DNA from: Cochliopodium minus
Lineage: Eukaryota; Discosea; Himatismenida; Cochliopodiidae
NCBI GenBank assembly: GCA_024220525.1
Contig: JAMYWO010000391.1
Location: 1 to 31,874, forward strand
Direction of reading: 5' to 3'
DNA: 31,874 bases
The notes beneath the pieces are model-generated. The model was not told the origin of the DNA and ran no database searches. It saw nothing but the letters and a program-made list of their open reading frames with translations. Positions 31,647-31,874 of this stretch are shown here, one piece after another. The stretch's first letter is position 1. Each line of letters begins with the position of its first letter. The position numbers were made by a program, and so were the translations under genes.

Positions 31647-31874
31647 ATGTTGAGCAAATATCAATATTATCTTGAAAAACATCCATATAAAACAAAAGTA
31701 TATAATCTTCAACAATCCCACAAAATTTTTAATATTTATTTATCATAAACAGATTTTTTCATCTGTTTTCATTGATGTTCTTGCAGATATCACCACGCAA
31801 TCATATTTCGAGAAAAAGGGATCCAATATTGATATTTCAAGAGTGTTAAAATTTGGATCATTTGCAACAATAAG
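31647..31874 (+). CDS. Mpv17/PMP22 family membrane protein, 5' part (continues at position 1)
   Basis: Seen: exon 31647-31697 (M plus 16 codons, ending HPYKTK) and exon 31753-31874, which ends in a split AG codon exactly at the window end. Human-type Mpv17 begins with the same layout, a short helix then 'hPlkTk' and a conserved 'gD.i.Q' in the next helix; here it is IDVLADITTQSYFEKKG. Reading on into the copy at 1-72 and the intron at 73-171 completes a 177-residue protein. The frame, the family pattern and the length therefore all agree that window end and start are neighbours in the genome. Confidence 0.88.
31803..31874. repeat. 72-bp terminal direct repeat, right copy
   Basis: Identical to bases 1-72. 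See the left copy; together they make the unique length 31,802 bases if the molecule is closed here. Confidence 0.97.

Noticed and set aside
1-31874. CRISPR arrays, rRNA or tRNA genes, transposases, reverse transcriptases
   Set aside because: None was found on reading both strands; the repeats present are A/T microsatellites and amino-acid repeats. A tRNA scan was not possible here.
1-31874. T-rich sense strand in all introns as a strand-specific splicing code
   Set aside because: Minus-strand genes do show T-rich sense introns, but plus-strand genes such as Mpv17 and RPF1 have A-rich ones, so there is no consistent rule.

Overview
The window is nuclear-type DNA of a gene-dense, very AT-rich single-celled eukaryote. 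Fifteen protein genes can be read. Thirteen contain spliceosomal introns with GT..AG ends, mostly about 50 to 460 nt. Introns and spacers are almost pure A/T with runs such as (TTTTTA)n. The genetic code looks standard: TAA and TGA both act as stops and no in-frame stop has to be read through. Asn/Gln-rich protein tails, microexons and this gene content (KDM4-type demethylase, FYVE-TBC, PLD, P-protein, MFSD8-like) suggest an amoeboid protist, for example Heterolobosea or Anaeramoebae. The lineage cannot be fixed from the sequence alone.

Layout. 1-686 (+) is the 3' part of an Mpv17/PMP22 membrane protein whose 5' part lies at 31647-31874; the first and last 72 bases are identical, so the ends overlap. 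763-3060 (-) ALG2 mannosyltransferase. 3197-4795 (+) RPF1 Brix ribosome-biogenesis factor. 4959-8079 (-) P-protein/OCA2-like transporter. 8422-9966 (-) intronless tandem nucleotidyltransferase (AbiEii-like fold). 10390-12303 (+) KDM4-type histone demethylase with PHD finger. 12511-14854 (-) membrane-anchored DUF885 metallopeptidase-like protein. 14932-17751 (-) intronless PPR protein. 17985-21117 (-) protein kinase with a C2-like region and Asn-rich tail. 21552-23507 (+) N-terminal part of a phospholipase D-like gene, cut off at a single N at 23621. 23622-24314 (-) N-terminal part of an MFSD8/CLN7-like transporter, cut off at the same N. 24531-25468 (+) AlkB-like 2OG oxygenase. 25572-27105 (+) membrane-anchored FkbM methyltransferase. 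27222-28965 (+) FYVE-TBC Rab-GAP. 28988-31469 (-) CCA-adding tRNA nucleotidyltransferase.

The genes do not form one pathway. They are housekeeping functions (ER glycosylation, ribosome assembly, tRNA end maturation, organelle RNA binding, endolysosomal transport and trafficking, chromatin) packed with spacers as short as 22 bp. All gene models were spliced by hand from reading frame, splice dinucleotides and remembered family similarity. Exon coordinates are given in each entry and every complete model closes in frame.

The points most worth checking are: the physical status of the molecule (72-bp end overlap running through one intact gene, against a single-N join where two genes are both truncated); a 4-nt microexon in the kinase and a 9-nt one in the Rab-GAP; a likely GC-AG intron; and the intronless double nucleotidyltransferase, whose second copy has lost all three catalytic carboxylates.
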